Assembly (NCBI RefSeq): GCF_900108335.1 | Contig: NZ_FNVT01000004.1 | Coordinates: forward strand, 744,001-808,000 | Source: Nonomuraea solani | Lineage (GTDB): Bacteria; Actinomycetota; Actinomycetes; Streptosporangiales; Streptosporangiaceae | Length of the DNA: 64,000 bases | Direction: 5' to 3' | Part shown: positions 42,925 to 51,643 of the stretch, one piece after another | Position numbering within the stretch: position 1 is the stretch's first letter | Layout: each line of letters begins with the position of its first letter | Notes under the pieces: model-generated | What the model saw: only the letters and a program-made list of their open reading frames with translations | The model's database searches: none | Told to the model about the DNA's origin: nothing | Translations under genes and position numbers: made by a program

Positions 42925-43274
42925 TGCGTGTCTACGTTCCAGTTCTGGTTGTGACAGTCAAGGTCTTTCTGCGCGTCCTGGGGTGTCGTGCCAGACCTTG
43001 CCGCTCGTCGTGAGTCACCATCACGAGCCGGCGGTGTCGCTATCGGAAGACGCCCCCGTGGCTTGTCGCGGACCCGCGGCCAGGAGCCCCGGTAGCGGGT
43101 CCCGGCGCAAACGACCGCCCGGCGCCGTCCTGGCGGAAACGACCGTCCGGCGCCGGCATGTCCTCAGCAGGTGGCCAGACCTCACCGAAAACGACCCGTT
43201 GACCACACTGCTCTGGGCACGCATCGCGGGTAATGCAGGTGCATCGACGAACTGCGAGCCCTAGATTGCGTGGG
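42925..43274. other. Gene-free stretch after tRNA-Thr
   Basis: No supported gene and no clear repeat. It should contain the promoter of the phosphotransferase gene that follows. Confidence 0.4.
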
Positions 43275-44198
43275 GTGGATCTTTCACATCTCGGGACGCC
43301 GATCGGTCCGATGGTCCGTGTCCACGGCGGGTTCGCCAACCGGATGTACCGGCTCGACACCGACCAGGGGTCATTCGCGGTGAAGGAGTTGAACCTCCTC
43401 GATCGCCGCTGGGCCTACTGTGCCGAGGACGTGTTCAGGTTCGAACAGGCGGCCTTCGCCGCCGGCATCCCGATGCCGGAGCCGATCTCGGCCGGCCATC
43501 ACACGCTCGTCCACCGGTGGGTCGAGGGCGAGAAGATGCCCGAAGCACCCGTGTCGCCGGCGTACGCGTTCGAGATCGGTGAGATTCTGGCGCGCATCCA
43601 CGCGCTCGACGTCGCGTGGACCCACGTCTCGATCGAGGACCCGACGTCACGGGACTGGCCCGAACTCGCCGCGCGGGCGACGGCGACCGGACAGCCGTGG
43701 GCCGGCGAACTCACCTCCCAGGTCGAGACGTTCCTCGCAATTGCCGACTTCGTCGACACCTGTGAGCGCCCAGGCCCCGTCGTGCTGACCCACAAGGACA
43801 TCCAACCGTGGAACCTCCTCGCACGAGAGGGCCGGCCGGTGGTGCTCGACTGGGAGCTCTCGGGGATGCTCGACCTGTCCAGTGAGCTCGGCTCGACAGC
43901 GCTGAGCCTCGCGAAGGGACCCGGCTTCGACGACGTCAAGCCTGCCATCTTCCGTTCGGTCCTCAACGGCTACGTCGCAGGAGGCGGAGTGCTGCCGCCG
44001 CCGGGTCCAAGCTGGTTCGTGTTCATGATCAGCGGCTGGCTGGGGCACACGAGGTGGAACATCCTCCGCTGCCTCGCCGGTGTCGAGCCCGGCACCGGCC
44101 CTGACCTCGCGCTGTCGCACGAGTCCGTGCGCAACGGAGTGCGCGGCCTCCCCGAACTGTTCGGCCGACTTCCCGAGCTCGAGGCGCTGCTCAGGTGA
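43275..44198 (+). CDS. Aminoglycoside phosphotransferase-fold (APH) protein, first copy
   Basis: A 307-residue kinase-like protein (321 if ATG 43233 is used). Features: GFANRMYRLDTDQGSFAVKE with the ATP-binding Lys, YAFEIGEILARIHALDV, the Brenner-type catalytic loop VVLTHKDIQPWNLL (H-K-D in place of H-G-D), and VVLDWELSGMLD as the metal-binding segment. It is likely to phosphorylate a small molecule; the substrate and any link to resistance are unknown. GTG 43275 is chosen because family homology starts at DLSHLGTPIGP. Confidence 0.8.
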   Translation: MDLSHLGTPIGPMVRVHGGFANRMYRLDTDQGSFAVKELNLLDRRWAYCAEDVFRFEQAAFAAGIPMPEPISAGHHTLVHRWVEGEKMPEAPVSPAYAFEIGEILARIHALDVAWTHVSIEDPTSRDWPELAARATATGQPWAGELTSQVETFLAIADFVDTCERPGPVVLTHKDIQPWNLLAREGRPVVLDWELSGMLDLSSELGSTALSLAKGPGFDDVKPAIFRSVLNGYVAGGGVLPPPGPSWFVFMISGWLGHTRWNILRCLAGVEPGTGPDLALSHESVRNGVRGLPELFGRLPELEALLR

Positions 44199-44303
44199 CA
44201 GTGACCCGCTTCTGCGCTGGGTGCGCGGCGCGAGTTTGAAGCGCTGCTCAGGTGACAGCGACCCGCTTCCGCGCCGGGTGCGCGTCCCGAGTTCGAGGCG
44301 ACA
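44175..44303 (+). repeat. 57-bp tandem duplication of a gene 3' end
   Basis: The sequence around GAG(C/T)T(C/T)GA(G/A)GCGCTGCTCAGGTGACA recurs at 44175 and 44232, with a third partial copy at 44289, a period of 57 bp. The first copy encodes the last residues and stop of the phosphotransferase; the others are downstream and untranslated in that frame. Confidence 0.7.
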
Positions 44304-44480
44304 GTCGATGACCCCCACCGACACCGACACCTGCCTCGGGCCTGGTCAGACGCCAGAGGCGCGATCGGGATCGCGGGCGTCGCCTGGCGGTTGCGCGCTC
44401 CTGGCGGGTGCCGGCTGCGGCAAGTCTGCTCTTCGCTGTGCGGCCTGGTGCGGGGATCTCTTGTGGACCATCATGGCGCG

Positions 44481-45116
44481 ATGAGTGTTCGCTATGACGA
44501 TGTGATCGGTCCGCTGCGGGCGGCCTACGATGATGGTGCCGAGCGGCGTGACGCGAGCGGCAAGGCGGCGTGGAAGCTGGCGGAGCGGGAAGCGTTTCTG
44601 AGCCGTCTGCGGGGCCACGAGTGCGAGCGGCTGCTGGAGATCGGTGCCGGGACCGGTCAGGACAGTGCGTACTTCCAGGAGAACGGCAGGGAAGTGGTGG
44701 CTGTCGATCTGTCTCCCGCCATGGTCGCACTGTGCCGGGAGAAGGGCCTGGACGCCCGTGTCATGGATTTTCTGAGTCTCGATTTCCCGTCGGGTTCGTT
44801 CGATGCGGTCTATGCCGTCAACTGTCTTCTGCATGTGCCCAACCGGGATCTTCCCGCGGTGCTGGATGAGGTCCATCGGTTGTTGCGTCCTGGGGGGCTG
44901 TTCTTTCTGGGGGTGTACGGGGGCGGCAAGCTGACGGGAGAAGGTCCGTTCGAGGGGGACGATCATCGGCCTCCTCGGTTCTTCTCATTTCGGACTGATG
45001 ACGAACTCAAGGGGTACGCGCGCGGAAACTTCGAGATCGTTGACTTTCATGCTGTGGGTGCGGATGAGGTCCGGTTTCAGTCGCTCACTCTGCGTCGGCC
45101 CAGGCCGAGCGGCTGA
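44481..45116 (+). CDS. Class I SAM-dependent methyltransferase
   Basis: A 211-residue enzyme with the usual motifs: LLEIGAGTGQDSAYFQ (SAM glycine loop), VVAVDLSPAMVALCREKGLD, MDFLSLDFPSGSFDAVYAVN, and LLRPGGLFFLGVYGG. The substrate is not identifiable; the compact size suggests a small molecule. ATG 44481 is preferred over the longer open frame from 44391 because the earlier residues look non-coding. Confidence 0.85.
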   Translation: MSVRYDDVIGPLRAAYDDGAERRDASGKAAWKLAEREAFLSRLRGHECERLLEIGAGTGQDSAYFQENGREVVAVDLSPAMVALCREKGLDARVMDFLSLDFPSGSFDAVYAVNCLLHVPNRDLPAVLDEVHRLLRPGGLFFLGVYGGGKLTGEGPFEGDDHRPPRFFSFRTDDELKGYARGNFEIVDFHAVGADEVRFQSLTLRRPRPSG

Positions 45117-45130
45117 CGGCCCGGGCTCTC

Positions 45131-45885
45131 GTGCGTCACGGTGATTCCCGCGACGCCTACTTCACGCTCTACCGGCGTTTCCTTTTTCTCAGGCCGGAAA
45201 GGCGGGAGCGGGCCGCCGTGGTCGGGCTTCGTCACGACGGATGGTCCGAAGAGAACGTGGCCGATCTGCTCGGCTGGGGTCACGGCGGTGGTCGCGCTCC
45301 TGGCCCTGGCGTCGCCGGAACTGCCTCAGAGCGTCGAATACCCGCCGCCTTCCCCGCCGTACGTGCGGCCCACCCTGCCCGTGGGCCTCCCGAAGGGCCC
45401 CATTCGGTACGCCTACCTCCCGGCCGACGGCGACTGGGTGCTCGTCACCTCCTCCGGCGCCCGCGGAACCATGCCCGGCCGGCATGGAGACGTCCTGAGA
45501 ATCAGCCGGAACGGCCTGAGAATCGCTCACTACGCCTGAGGAACGCTCACCCTCATCGATGGGAGACGACCAGATCTGGCTGGACGGCTCCAAGACGGAG
45601 ATCGACGTCGCCTCCGGCGGCCGCGTGATGCTGTCGGCCGACGGCACCATGTACGCCCACGCCTACGACCGGCGGCCGGAGGTGGACGTGGAAGGCTTCG
45701 ACGGAAAGAGCCGCACCTTCACGATGAAGGACGACAACGTCCTCGCAGTGGAGGGCTGGGCCGGCTCATCCGGAGTGATCGTCAGAATGCACTACGGCGG
45801 CTACCGCCTGATCGATGTCAAAACGGGCAAGGTCAGCACCCTCGACGCCGACCATTCGCCCGTGGTGTTCGGCAAGCTCGTCTAG
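45131..45885 (+). pseudogene. Fused relic of an ECF sigma factor and a propeller-like membrane protein
   Basis: The first 150 bp read FLRPERRERAAVVGLRHDGW then SEENVADLLGWGHG, a sigma region-4 fragment. In a second frame VVALLALASPELPQSVEYPP and PIRYAYLPADGDWVLVTSSG follow, a membrane helix and propeller-like start, up to an in-frame TGA at 45537. A third frame from 45559 carries GDDQIWLDGSKTEIDVASGG, NVLAVEGWAGSSGVIVRMHY and a proper C terminus. I interpret this as a deletion that fused a sigma gene with its partner, followed by a nonsense mutation and a frameshift. The last part alone (108 codons from ATG 45559) might still be translated. Confidence 0.5.
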
Positions 45886-46349
45886 GGTCTGGCGCTCAGG
45901 CGGGCGTCGAGTTCGGCCTGCTGCTCCGGGCTGAAAGCGCGCCTGGGGAGAAAGGCCGCGGGCTGCCGCTTGATGAACAGCAGCCAGAACTCGGGCCCGG
46001 TCACGATCTCGTCGAACAGGGACCAGCGCATGGTGGTGGTGACCTGCTCGGTACGCCATTCGTAGTGGTCGTCGGTCATGTGAAGCGTGCCGGGCACACA
46101 GAGGTGGTCGATCTGCGGCCGGGCGGTCCGGCGAAGCGACCAGGTGGCCACGAAGGGGGTCAAGGCCGCGGTGACGAGCAGTCCGATCCCCACGGCGCTG
46201 CTGGTCGACAGCAGGAGGCTGATGATGCCCAGCGCCGCCGGCAGTGTCGGCAGCAGCCAGAGAAAGACCTTCAACCTCCGCTTCAGCGCCTGCTCGAACG
46301 CCCGCATCACTTCGTCGGGCGTGGGCCGGTAGTCCACGGTGAAATCCAT
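45882..46349 (-). CDS. YcxB-like membrane protein
   Basis: A 155-residue protein: N-terminal VDYRPTPDEVMRAFEQALKR, two membrane helices (VFLWLLPTLPAALGIISLLL, VGIGLLVTAALTPFVATWSL), then a YcxB-like C-terminal domain (EWRTEQVTTTMRWSLFDEIV, LLFIKRQPAAFLPRRAFSPE). Function unknown. It converges with the preceding pseudogene, overlapping its stop by 4 bp. Confidence 0.75.
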   Translation of the reverse strand: MDFTVDYRPTPDEVMRAFEQALKRRLKVFLWLLPTLPAALGIISLLLSTSSAVGIGLLVTAALTPFVATWSLRRTARPQIDHLCVPGTLHMTDDHYEWRTEQVTTTMRWSLFDEIVTGPEFWLLFIKRQPAAFLPRRAFSPEQQAELDARLSARP

Positions 46350-46480
46350 CCTGCCGCCTTTCGCCGAGAACGCGGCTGCCAGGAATTCTGGAGGAGAGAT
46401 CGGTTGATCGGCCGCGCGTGAGGAGATTAGCGTCGTTCACCGGCAACCCTGATATCCCAAGAAAGTCAAAAGAGGCAGTC

Positions 46481-48051
46481 ATGTCCGTGACCCGAAACGT
46501 CCGGAGAAGCCTGGCGATGGCGTTAGCCGTCGTCCTGGCACTGACCATGACGTCGCAGGCCGGCGCCAATACGGTGCAGCCCAAGCGGCCGAACATCATC
46601 TTCTTCCTCGTTGACGACATGTCGGCCGACCTGCTCCCGTACATGGACACCGTCAGCGCCCTGGCCACCGACGGCACCAGGTTCACCGACTACTACGTGT
46701 CCAACTCGCTCTGCTGCCCCTCGCGGGCCTCCATGTTCACCGGCCAGTTCCCGCACAACACGGGCGTCGCCACGAACAAGGGCTCCGACGGCGGCGGCTA
46801 TCAGGCGTTCCAGAAGCACGAGGGCCGTACGTACGCCGTCCCTCTCGACCAGGCCGGCTATCGCACGGGTTACCTGGGCAAGTACATCAACGAATATCCG
46901 GTCGCCACCGACTATCACGTGCCGGCCGGGTGGGACGAGTGGCATGTGGCGGCCGGGGGCGGATACAACGAGTTCAAATACCAGCTCACCCGCTACATCA
47001 GGGAACAGGGCCAGAAGCCGATCGACCCCGGTGGCGGCAAATATCTGGTGGACGAGCTCGGGCAGCGGGCGTGGACTTCATCGTGCGGTCCCGCGAATAC
47101 GCGCCGGGAAAGCCGTTCTTCCTGCAGGTCGCGCCGTTCGCGCCGCATGCCCGCCTCGGCGTCAAGCCGGGCGACAAGGAGCCGCGCTTCCCGCCCGCGC
47201 GCCGCGACCGGCCGAAGAACCAGTTCCCGCACGGGGACTGCGGTGGGCCCGACTGCGCGGGCATCGACGTGACCAAGCTGCCCGCGTTCAACGAGGACAC
47301 CGCCGACAAGCCCGCCTGGGTACGCCGCGCGCCCATCGGAGCCCCGCTGACCAAGGAGCTGCGCAAGGACTTCCGTGACCGGATCCGCATGGTGCAGTCG
47401 ATCGACGACATGGTGGAGCGGGTCATGGGCACGCTGACGGACGAGGAGCGGCGCACCACGTACGTGGTGTTCACCAGCGACAACGGCTTCCACCTCGGCC
47501 AGCACCGCCTCCCGCGCGGCAAGTCCACCGCCTACGACCACGACGTCCGGGTGCCGCTGCTGGTCAAGCGCCCGGCGGCGGGACGGCAGGGTGACCTGGT
47601 GAGCTCGAACATCGTGCAGAACGTGGACCTGTTCGCGACGTTCCTCGACATGGCCGGCATCGAGCATCCGGCCCGCGACAAGCGCGACGGGCACAGCCTG
47701 CTGCCGCTCATCGAGGGGCACAAGGCGCCTGACTGGCGCGAGGTGGCCCTGATCGAGCACGTCAAGCCGAATCCGGCCGCGCCGGGCGAGCCGGACCCGG
47801 ACGCCGAGGACCTCCAGGCGGACAACGCCGAGCCGCCCACGTACGAGGCGATCCGGACCGCCGGCGACCTGTACGTCGAGTATCAGGGCGACCCGAAGCC
47901 CGAGTACTACGACATGGTCGCCGACCCGAACCAGGAGTCCAACGTCCCGGACCACGCCAGGACGGCCGAGCTGAAGCCGGTGCTCGAACGGCTGGCGGGA
48001 TGCGGCCGGCCGGGCGCGGCCGACTGCTGGACCGCCGCGCGGCTCAACTAA
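46481..48051 (+). pseudogene. Secreted sulfatase with a single frameshift
   Basis: An arylsulfatase-like protein of about 520 residues. Signal peptide MSVTRNVRRSLAMALAVVLA (A-x-A before NTVQ), RPNIIFFLVDDMSADLLPY with metal-binding Asp pair, and NSLCCPSRASMFTG holding the formylglycine motif C-x-P-S-R. Near 47071 one base is missing: frame 1 ends YLVDELGQRA, and the reading resumes as VDFIVRSREYAPGKPFFLQV in the next frame, with FTSDNGFHLGQHRLPRGKST and a complete C terminus. AAGAGG precedes ATG 46481. A sequencing error is the alternative to true inactivation. Confidence 0.8.
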
Positions 48052-48080
48052 CCGGTGCCCGGATACGCCAGGATTCCTCC

Positions 48081-49031
48081 ATGCAAGGAGCCAAGCGGCA
48101 ATTCGCCGAGCCGGAACAGGTCAAAGATCTCGCGAGGAAGGCGCTCGGCCGTGACCTCGTCCACGTCGAACGGCTGAAAGGCGGCAGTAAGAAGGGCGTC
48201 TACCGGCTGGAGTTCGACCGCGGCGACAGCGCGGTGCTCTATTCGTGGGCCGAGGACGAGAACTTCTGGGACACCGAGTCGCCCAGCTCCGGGCTGCGGT
48301 TCTTCGAGGCCGCACAGAGGCGCCTGCGGGAGATCGGCGTACGGGTCCCGCACCTCTACCACGCCGACGCCGGCAGGGAGCACTACCCTGCCGACGTCGC
48401 GCTGATCGAGGACGTGCGTACCGGATCGCTGGAGGACCGGCTGGCACGGGACCCCGAAGGGGGCCGGCGGGTGATGGACCGGCTCGCGGCGAGCCTCAGG
48501 GCGATGGCGGAATGCCGGTCACCGGAGCACGGCACGGTCGCCGCGGTCGAGAGCGGGCAGGGGCGGCGAGACTGCGTGGAGCTGGTGCTCGGCTGGGCGC
48601 TGAAGGACCTCGCCCAGGCGGCCGCGCGGGTCGAGCGGATCGGGCAGGTCGAACAGGAGCTGGGCGAGCGCGTCCGCGAGCTGGCCGCCGGCATCGAGGA
48701 GCGCGCCGACTACGGGCTCATCCACGGCGAGCTGGGGCCCGACCACGTGCTGGTGGACGATCAGGACGAACCTGTGCTCATCGACATCGAGGGCACGTCG
48801 TTCTTCGACGTCGAGTGGGAGCACGTCTTCCTGCGCATCCGCTTCGGCCCCGACTACGAGCACCTGCGGATCGACGGGCTCGACGAACGGCGGCTGACCT
48901 TCTACCGGTTGGCCCAGCACCTGTCGCTCGTCGCGGGGCCGCTGCGCCTGCTGGATGGCGACTTCCCGGACAGGGAGTTCATGATGGGAATCGCCAGGCA
49001 CCACACGGAGCAGGCGCTCGCGTTCGTGTAA
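48081..49031 (+). CDS. APH-fold phosphotransferase, second copy
   Basis: A 316-residue protein: LKGGSKKGVYRLEFDRGDSA, DVALIEDVRTGSLEDRL (hinge), a catalytic loop YGLIHGELGPDHVLVDD in which the usual Asp of H-G-D is Glu, and PVLIDIEGTSFFDVEWEH as the metal-binding segment. The altered loop suggests changed or weak kinase activity. ATG 48081 is preferred to the open frame from 48000. It is unrelated in sequence to the copy at 43275 beyond the fold. Confidence 0.8.
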   Translation: MQGAKRQFAEPEQVKDLARKALGRDLVHVERLKGGSKKGVYRLEFDRGDSAVLYSWAEDENFWDTESPSSGLRFFEAAQRRLREIGVRVPHLYHADAGREHYPADVALIEDVRTGSLEDRLARDPEGGRRVMDRLAASLRAMAECRSPEHGTVAAVESGQGRRDCVELVLGWALKDLAQAAARVERIGQVEQELGERVRELAAGIEERADYGLIHGELGPDHVLVDDQDEPVLIDIEGTSFFDVEWEHVFLRIRFGPDYEHLRIDGLDERRLTFYRLAQHLSLVAGPLRLLDGDFPDREFMMGIARHHTEQALAFV

Positions 49032-49060
49032 GGGCCCTTGCGCGAGCTGGCAGATTCGAT

Positions 49061-49075
49061 TAGGAAGGTTTCCTA
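49061..49075. promoter_or_regulatory. Small palindrome before the DUF305 gene
   Basis: TAGGAA-GGT-TTCCTA is a perfect 6-bp inverted repeat in an AT-rich patch 19 bp upstream of GTG 49094; candidate operator or promoter element. Confidence 0.4.
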
Positions 49076-49093
49076 TTAGTTAAGGAGCGGCTG

Positions 49094-49621
49094 GTGCGCG
49101 TAAGGCATGCGATGGCGGCCGTGGGCATCCTGCTGGCCGCCGCCTGCGGTCAGCGGCCCCAGGAGGCCCCGGTCAACGCCGAAGACGTGATGTTCGTGCA
49201 GATGATGGTCCAGCATCACCGGCAGGGCATCGAGATCGCCAGGGTGGGAAGCTCCCGCGCCACCAACGCCGAGCTCAAGAACCTGACCGCGGCCATCGAG
49301 AGCACGCAGCAGGACGAGGTCGAGATGATGCTGCGCTGGCTGCACTCCTGGGACCAGCCGCTCACCCCCGCCACCAGCGCGCACGACCACCATGGCGGCA
49401 TGCCGGAGACCGACGTCAAGCGCATCCAGGCGCTGAAAAAGTCGAAGAACTTCGACTACGACGTGCTCAACCTGCTGATCGCGCACCAGGACGACGCCGT
49501 GCAGATGGCCGCCGGCGAGGTGTCGGGCGGGGCCAACCCGGCCGTCCAGCAGTGGGCGGCCCAGGTGCAGGCCTCCCGAAGGTCGCAGATCGACCTGATG
49601 ATGGACCTCATCAAGAAGTAG
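49094..49621 (+). CDS. DUF305-family lipoprotein
   Basis: A 175-residue lipoprotein (signal ending LLAAACGQ). DUF305 is a ferritin-like four-helix domain: FVQMMVQHHRQGIEIARVG and NLLIAHQDDAVQMAAGEVSG give the paired M-x-x-H-H and H-x-x-D-A motifs; a His-rich loop (AHDHHGGM) lies between. Relatives bind copper or other metals. AAGGAG stands 6 nt before GTG 49094. It appears to be a single-gene unit. Confidence 0.88.
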   Translation: MRVRHAMAAVGILLAAACGQRPQEAPVNAEDVMFVQMMVQHHRQGIEIARVGSSRATNAELKNLTAAIESTQQDEVEMMLRWLHSWDQPLTPATSAHDHHGGMPETDVKRIQALKKSKNFDYDVLNLLIAHQDDAVQMAAGEVSGGANPAVQQWAAQVQASRRSQIDLMMDLIKK

Positions 49622-49655
49622 CCAGAACATTCTGCTCGTAGACGTCCTTGGCATT

Positions 49656-49672
49656 AAGTGATTAGATCACTT
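49656..49672. promoter_or_regulatory. GntR operator, left copy (17-bp palindrome)
   Basis: AAGTGAT-TAG-ATCACTT is a perfect 7-bp inverted repeat just 3 bp before ATG 49676 of the GntR gene. A 15/17 match lies at 63433-63449 before the opposing operon, so both ends of the sugar locus carry the site. Confidence 0.7.
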
Positions 49673-49675
49673 GAT

Positions 49676-50374
49676 ATGTCCGAGGTAACGCGGCCCACGC
49701 TGTCCGACGCTCTGACCGAGCGCATGCTGGAGCTCATCCGCACCGGAGGGCACCGGCCGGGCGACAGGCTGCCCTCGACCAGGGAGCTGTCCCAGCGCTT
49801 CGCCGTCACCACCCCGACGCTGCGCGAGGCACTACGGCGGCTGGAGGCCACCGGGGCCATCGAGATGCGGCACGGCTCCGGCATCTATGTCGGGGCCGAC
49901 ATCGAGCGGCTGGTCCTGCCCAACCCGAACATGCGCGAGATGCACGGCGCCCAGCTCCTCGAACTGCTGGGCGCGCGGATCGTCATCGAGCCCCCGCTGG
50001 CCGCCATGGCCGCCGAGCACGCCGGCCGGGAGGAGCTGGCGGCGCTCAAGCGGGTGCTCGACGAGGCGGGCAGGCATCTGCGCGGCGAGGACGCGGAGCT
50101 GCACGACGCGAACATGTCCTTCCACCGGGCGACCGCCCGGATGGCGGGCAACAGCGTGCTGAACGAGGTCGTCGACTCGCTGCTCACCGTGCACGGACCG
50201 GAGCAGCGCGAGATCCTGCAGATCTTCGACGACCGGCGCCGCGACTACGACGAGCACCTGGCCATCCTGGAGGCCATCGAAGCACGCGACGCGGCGCAGG
50301 CCGAGGCGCGCATGCGGGCCCACCTGGTGGACGTGAAGACCGTTATAGAGCACAGGTTGCAATCCCCCCGATAG
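49676..50374 (+). CDS. GntR-family regulator (FadR/FCD) of the second sugar locus
   Basis: A 232-residue repressor-type regulator. Winged helix at residues about 8-75 (GDRLPSTRELSQRFAVTTPT, LREALRRLEATGAIEMRHGS). FCD domain after about 85 with the metal/ligand site segments (HDANMSFHRATARMAGNSVL, YDEHLAILEAI). The palindromic operator overlaps its own promoter, and GTG 49658 inside that palindrome is a less likely start. No ribosome site precedes ATG 49676, so leaderless translation is possible. It probably controls the ABC importer downstream and the opposing operon at 63.4 kb. Confidence 0.88.
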   Translation: MSEVTRPTLSDALTERMLELIRTGGHRPGDRLPSTRELSQRFAVTTPTLREALRRLEATGAIEMRHGSGIYVGADIERLVLPNPNMREMHGAQLLELLGARIVIEPPLAAMAAEHAGREELAALKRVLDEAGRHLRGEDAELHDANMSFHRATARMAGNSVLNEVVDSLLTVHGPEQREILQIFDDRRRDYDEHLAILEAIEARDAAQAEARMRAHLVDVKTVIEHRLQSPR

Positions 50375-50392
50375 AACCAAGGAGGCCGGCCC

Positions 50393-51643
50393 ATGTTCCG
50401 GTCACGTGTTGTCACGCTCGGCGTGGCGGCGCTCGTCCTGACCGCCTGCGGTGGCAATGGCGCCGCAGCGCCGCAGAAGAAGACCGAGCTGACGCTGTAC
50501 AACGACAAGGGCGCGTGGACGAAGTACTTCGATGAGATGGGCGCCCTGTCCAAGCAGAGCATCGGCCTGGGCATGAAGCCGACGGGCTATACGGACTCCG
50601 CTCAGTACCAGGCGTTCATCAAGGCGTCGTTCCGCACGAACGTCAAGCCCGACCTGTTCACCTGGCAGACCGGGGGGATGCTGGAGGAGATCGTCAAACA
50701 GAAGCAGGTGGCCGACACCACGGCCATCTGGCAGGAGGCGATCAAGGCAGGCGACCTGTCGCAGGACCTGGCCCCCTATTACACGATCGGTGGCAAGCAG
50801 TACTGCGTGCCGATGAACGTCGCGTACTGGGGCATGTTCTTCAACAAGAAGGTCTTCGACAAGTACGGTCTGAAGCCGCCGGCCACCTGGGACGAGCTGA
50901 TCACCGTGGCCGAGACGCTGAAGAAGAACGGCGTGAAAGCCTTCTACCACACCAGCGTGCTGTTCTCCTTCGTCTGGTTCGAGCAGCTCATGGCCGGTAT
51001 GGACCCCGACCTGTACGACCGCCTGTCCACCGGCAAGGCGAAGTACACCGACCCGGGCGTGGTCCAGGTGATGGAGAAGTGGAAGACCCTCATCGACGCC
51101 GGATATTTCGTTAATCCGGGCGACAAGACGGACCCGGGTGACGTGCTCAAGAACGGCAAGGCCGCCATGGTCTCGTTCGGCACCTGGTTCAACACCAGCA
51201 TGAGCCAGCGGAACCTGAAGCCGGGCACCGACTACGACTTCTTCGTCATCCCCAACGTCAACCCGGCGCTGCCGAAGACCTCGATGATCTTCGAAAGCGG
51301 GCCGCTGTGCTCGCTCACCAAGGCGGCCGACCCGGATGCCGGCCTGAAGTATCTCAAGTGGTGGACCACCTCGCAGGCCCAGGAGAAGTGGGCGACGAGC
51401 CGGGGCGACGTCAGCGCCAACCCGAAGGTGGAGATCGCCGACAAGGCCCTCGGCGCGGTCACCAAGGACGCCGGCGGCGGTAAGTATCGCCTGGTCAACC
51501 GCTACTTCGAGGCGACGCCGCCGCCCATCCTGACCGCCGCGCTCGACGGGTTCAGCAAGTTCGTCACCGAGCCCGGCACGTACAAGGAGGTCCTGGAGAC
51601 GATCCAGAAGGCGGCCGACGAGTACTGGAGCACGCATCAGTGA
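50393..51643 (+). CDS. Sugar-binding lipoprotein of ABC importer (SBP cluster 2)
   Basis: A 416-residue extracellular binding protein: lipobox ALVLTACGG, then TELTLYNDKGAWTKYFDEMG, WQTGGMLEEIVKQKQVADTT, YWGMFFNKKVFDKYGLKPPA, which is the conserved sugar-SBP core. AAGGAGG precedes the ATG. It delivers the substrate to the two permeases that follow by 4-bp overlaps. Its sequence is unlike the SBP at 1360, so the two importers likely take different sugars. Confidence 0.93.
   Translation: MFRSRVVTLGVAALVLTACGGNGAAAPQKKTELTLYNDKGAWTKYFDEMGALSKQSIGLGMKPTGYTDSAQYQAFIKASFRTNVKPDLFTWQTGGMLEEIVKQKQVADTTAIWQEAIKAGDLSQDLAPYYTIGGKQYCVPMNVAYWGMFFNKKVFDKYGLKPPATWDELITVAETLKKNGVKAFYHTSVLFSFVWFEQLMAGMDPDLYDRLSTGKAKYTDPGVVQVMEKWKTLIDAGYFVNPGDKTDPGDVLKNGKAAMVSFGTWFNTSMSQRNLKPGTDYDFFVIPNVNPALPKTSMIFESGPLCSLTKAADPDAGLKYLKWWTTSQAQEKWATSRGDVSANPKVEIADKALGAVTKDAGGGKYRLVNRYFEATPPPILTAALDGFSKFVTEPGTYKEVLETIQKAADEYWSTHQ

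Noticed and set aside
49061..49075. Iron-box (DtxR/IdeR) operator before the DUF305 gene
   Set aside because: The palindrome TAGGAA-GGT-TTCCTA is shorter than and unlike the iron-box consensus, so no regulator is assigned.
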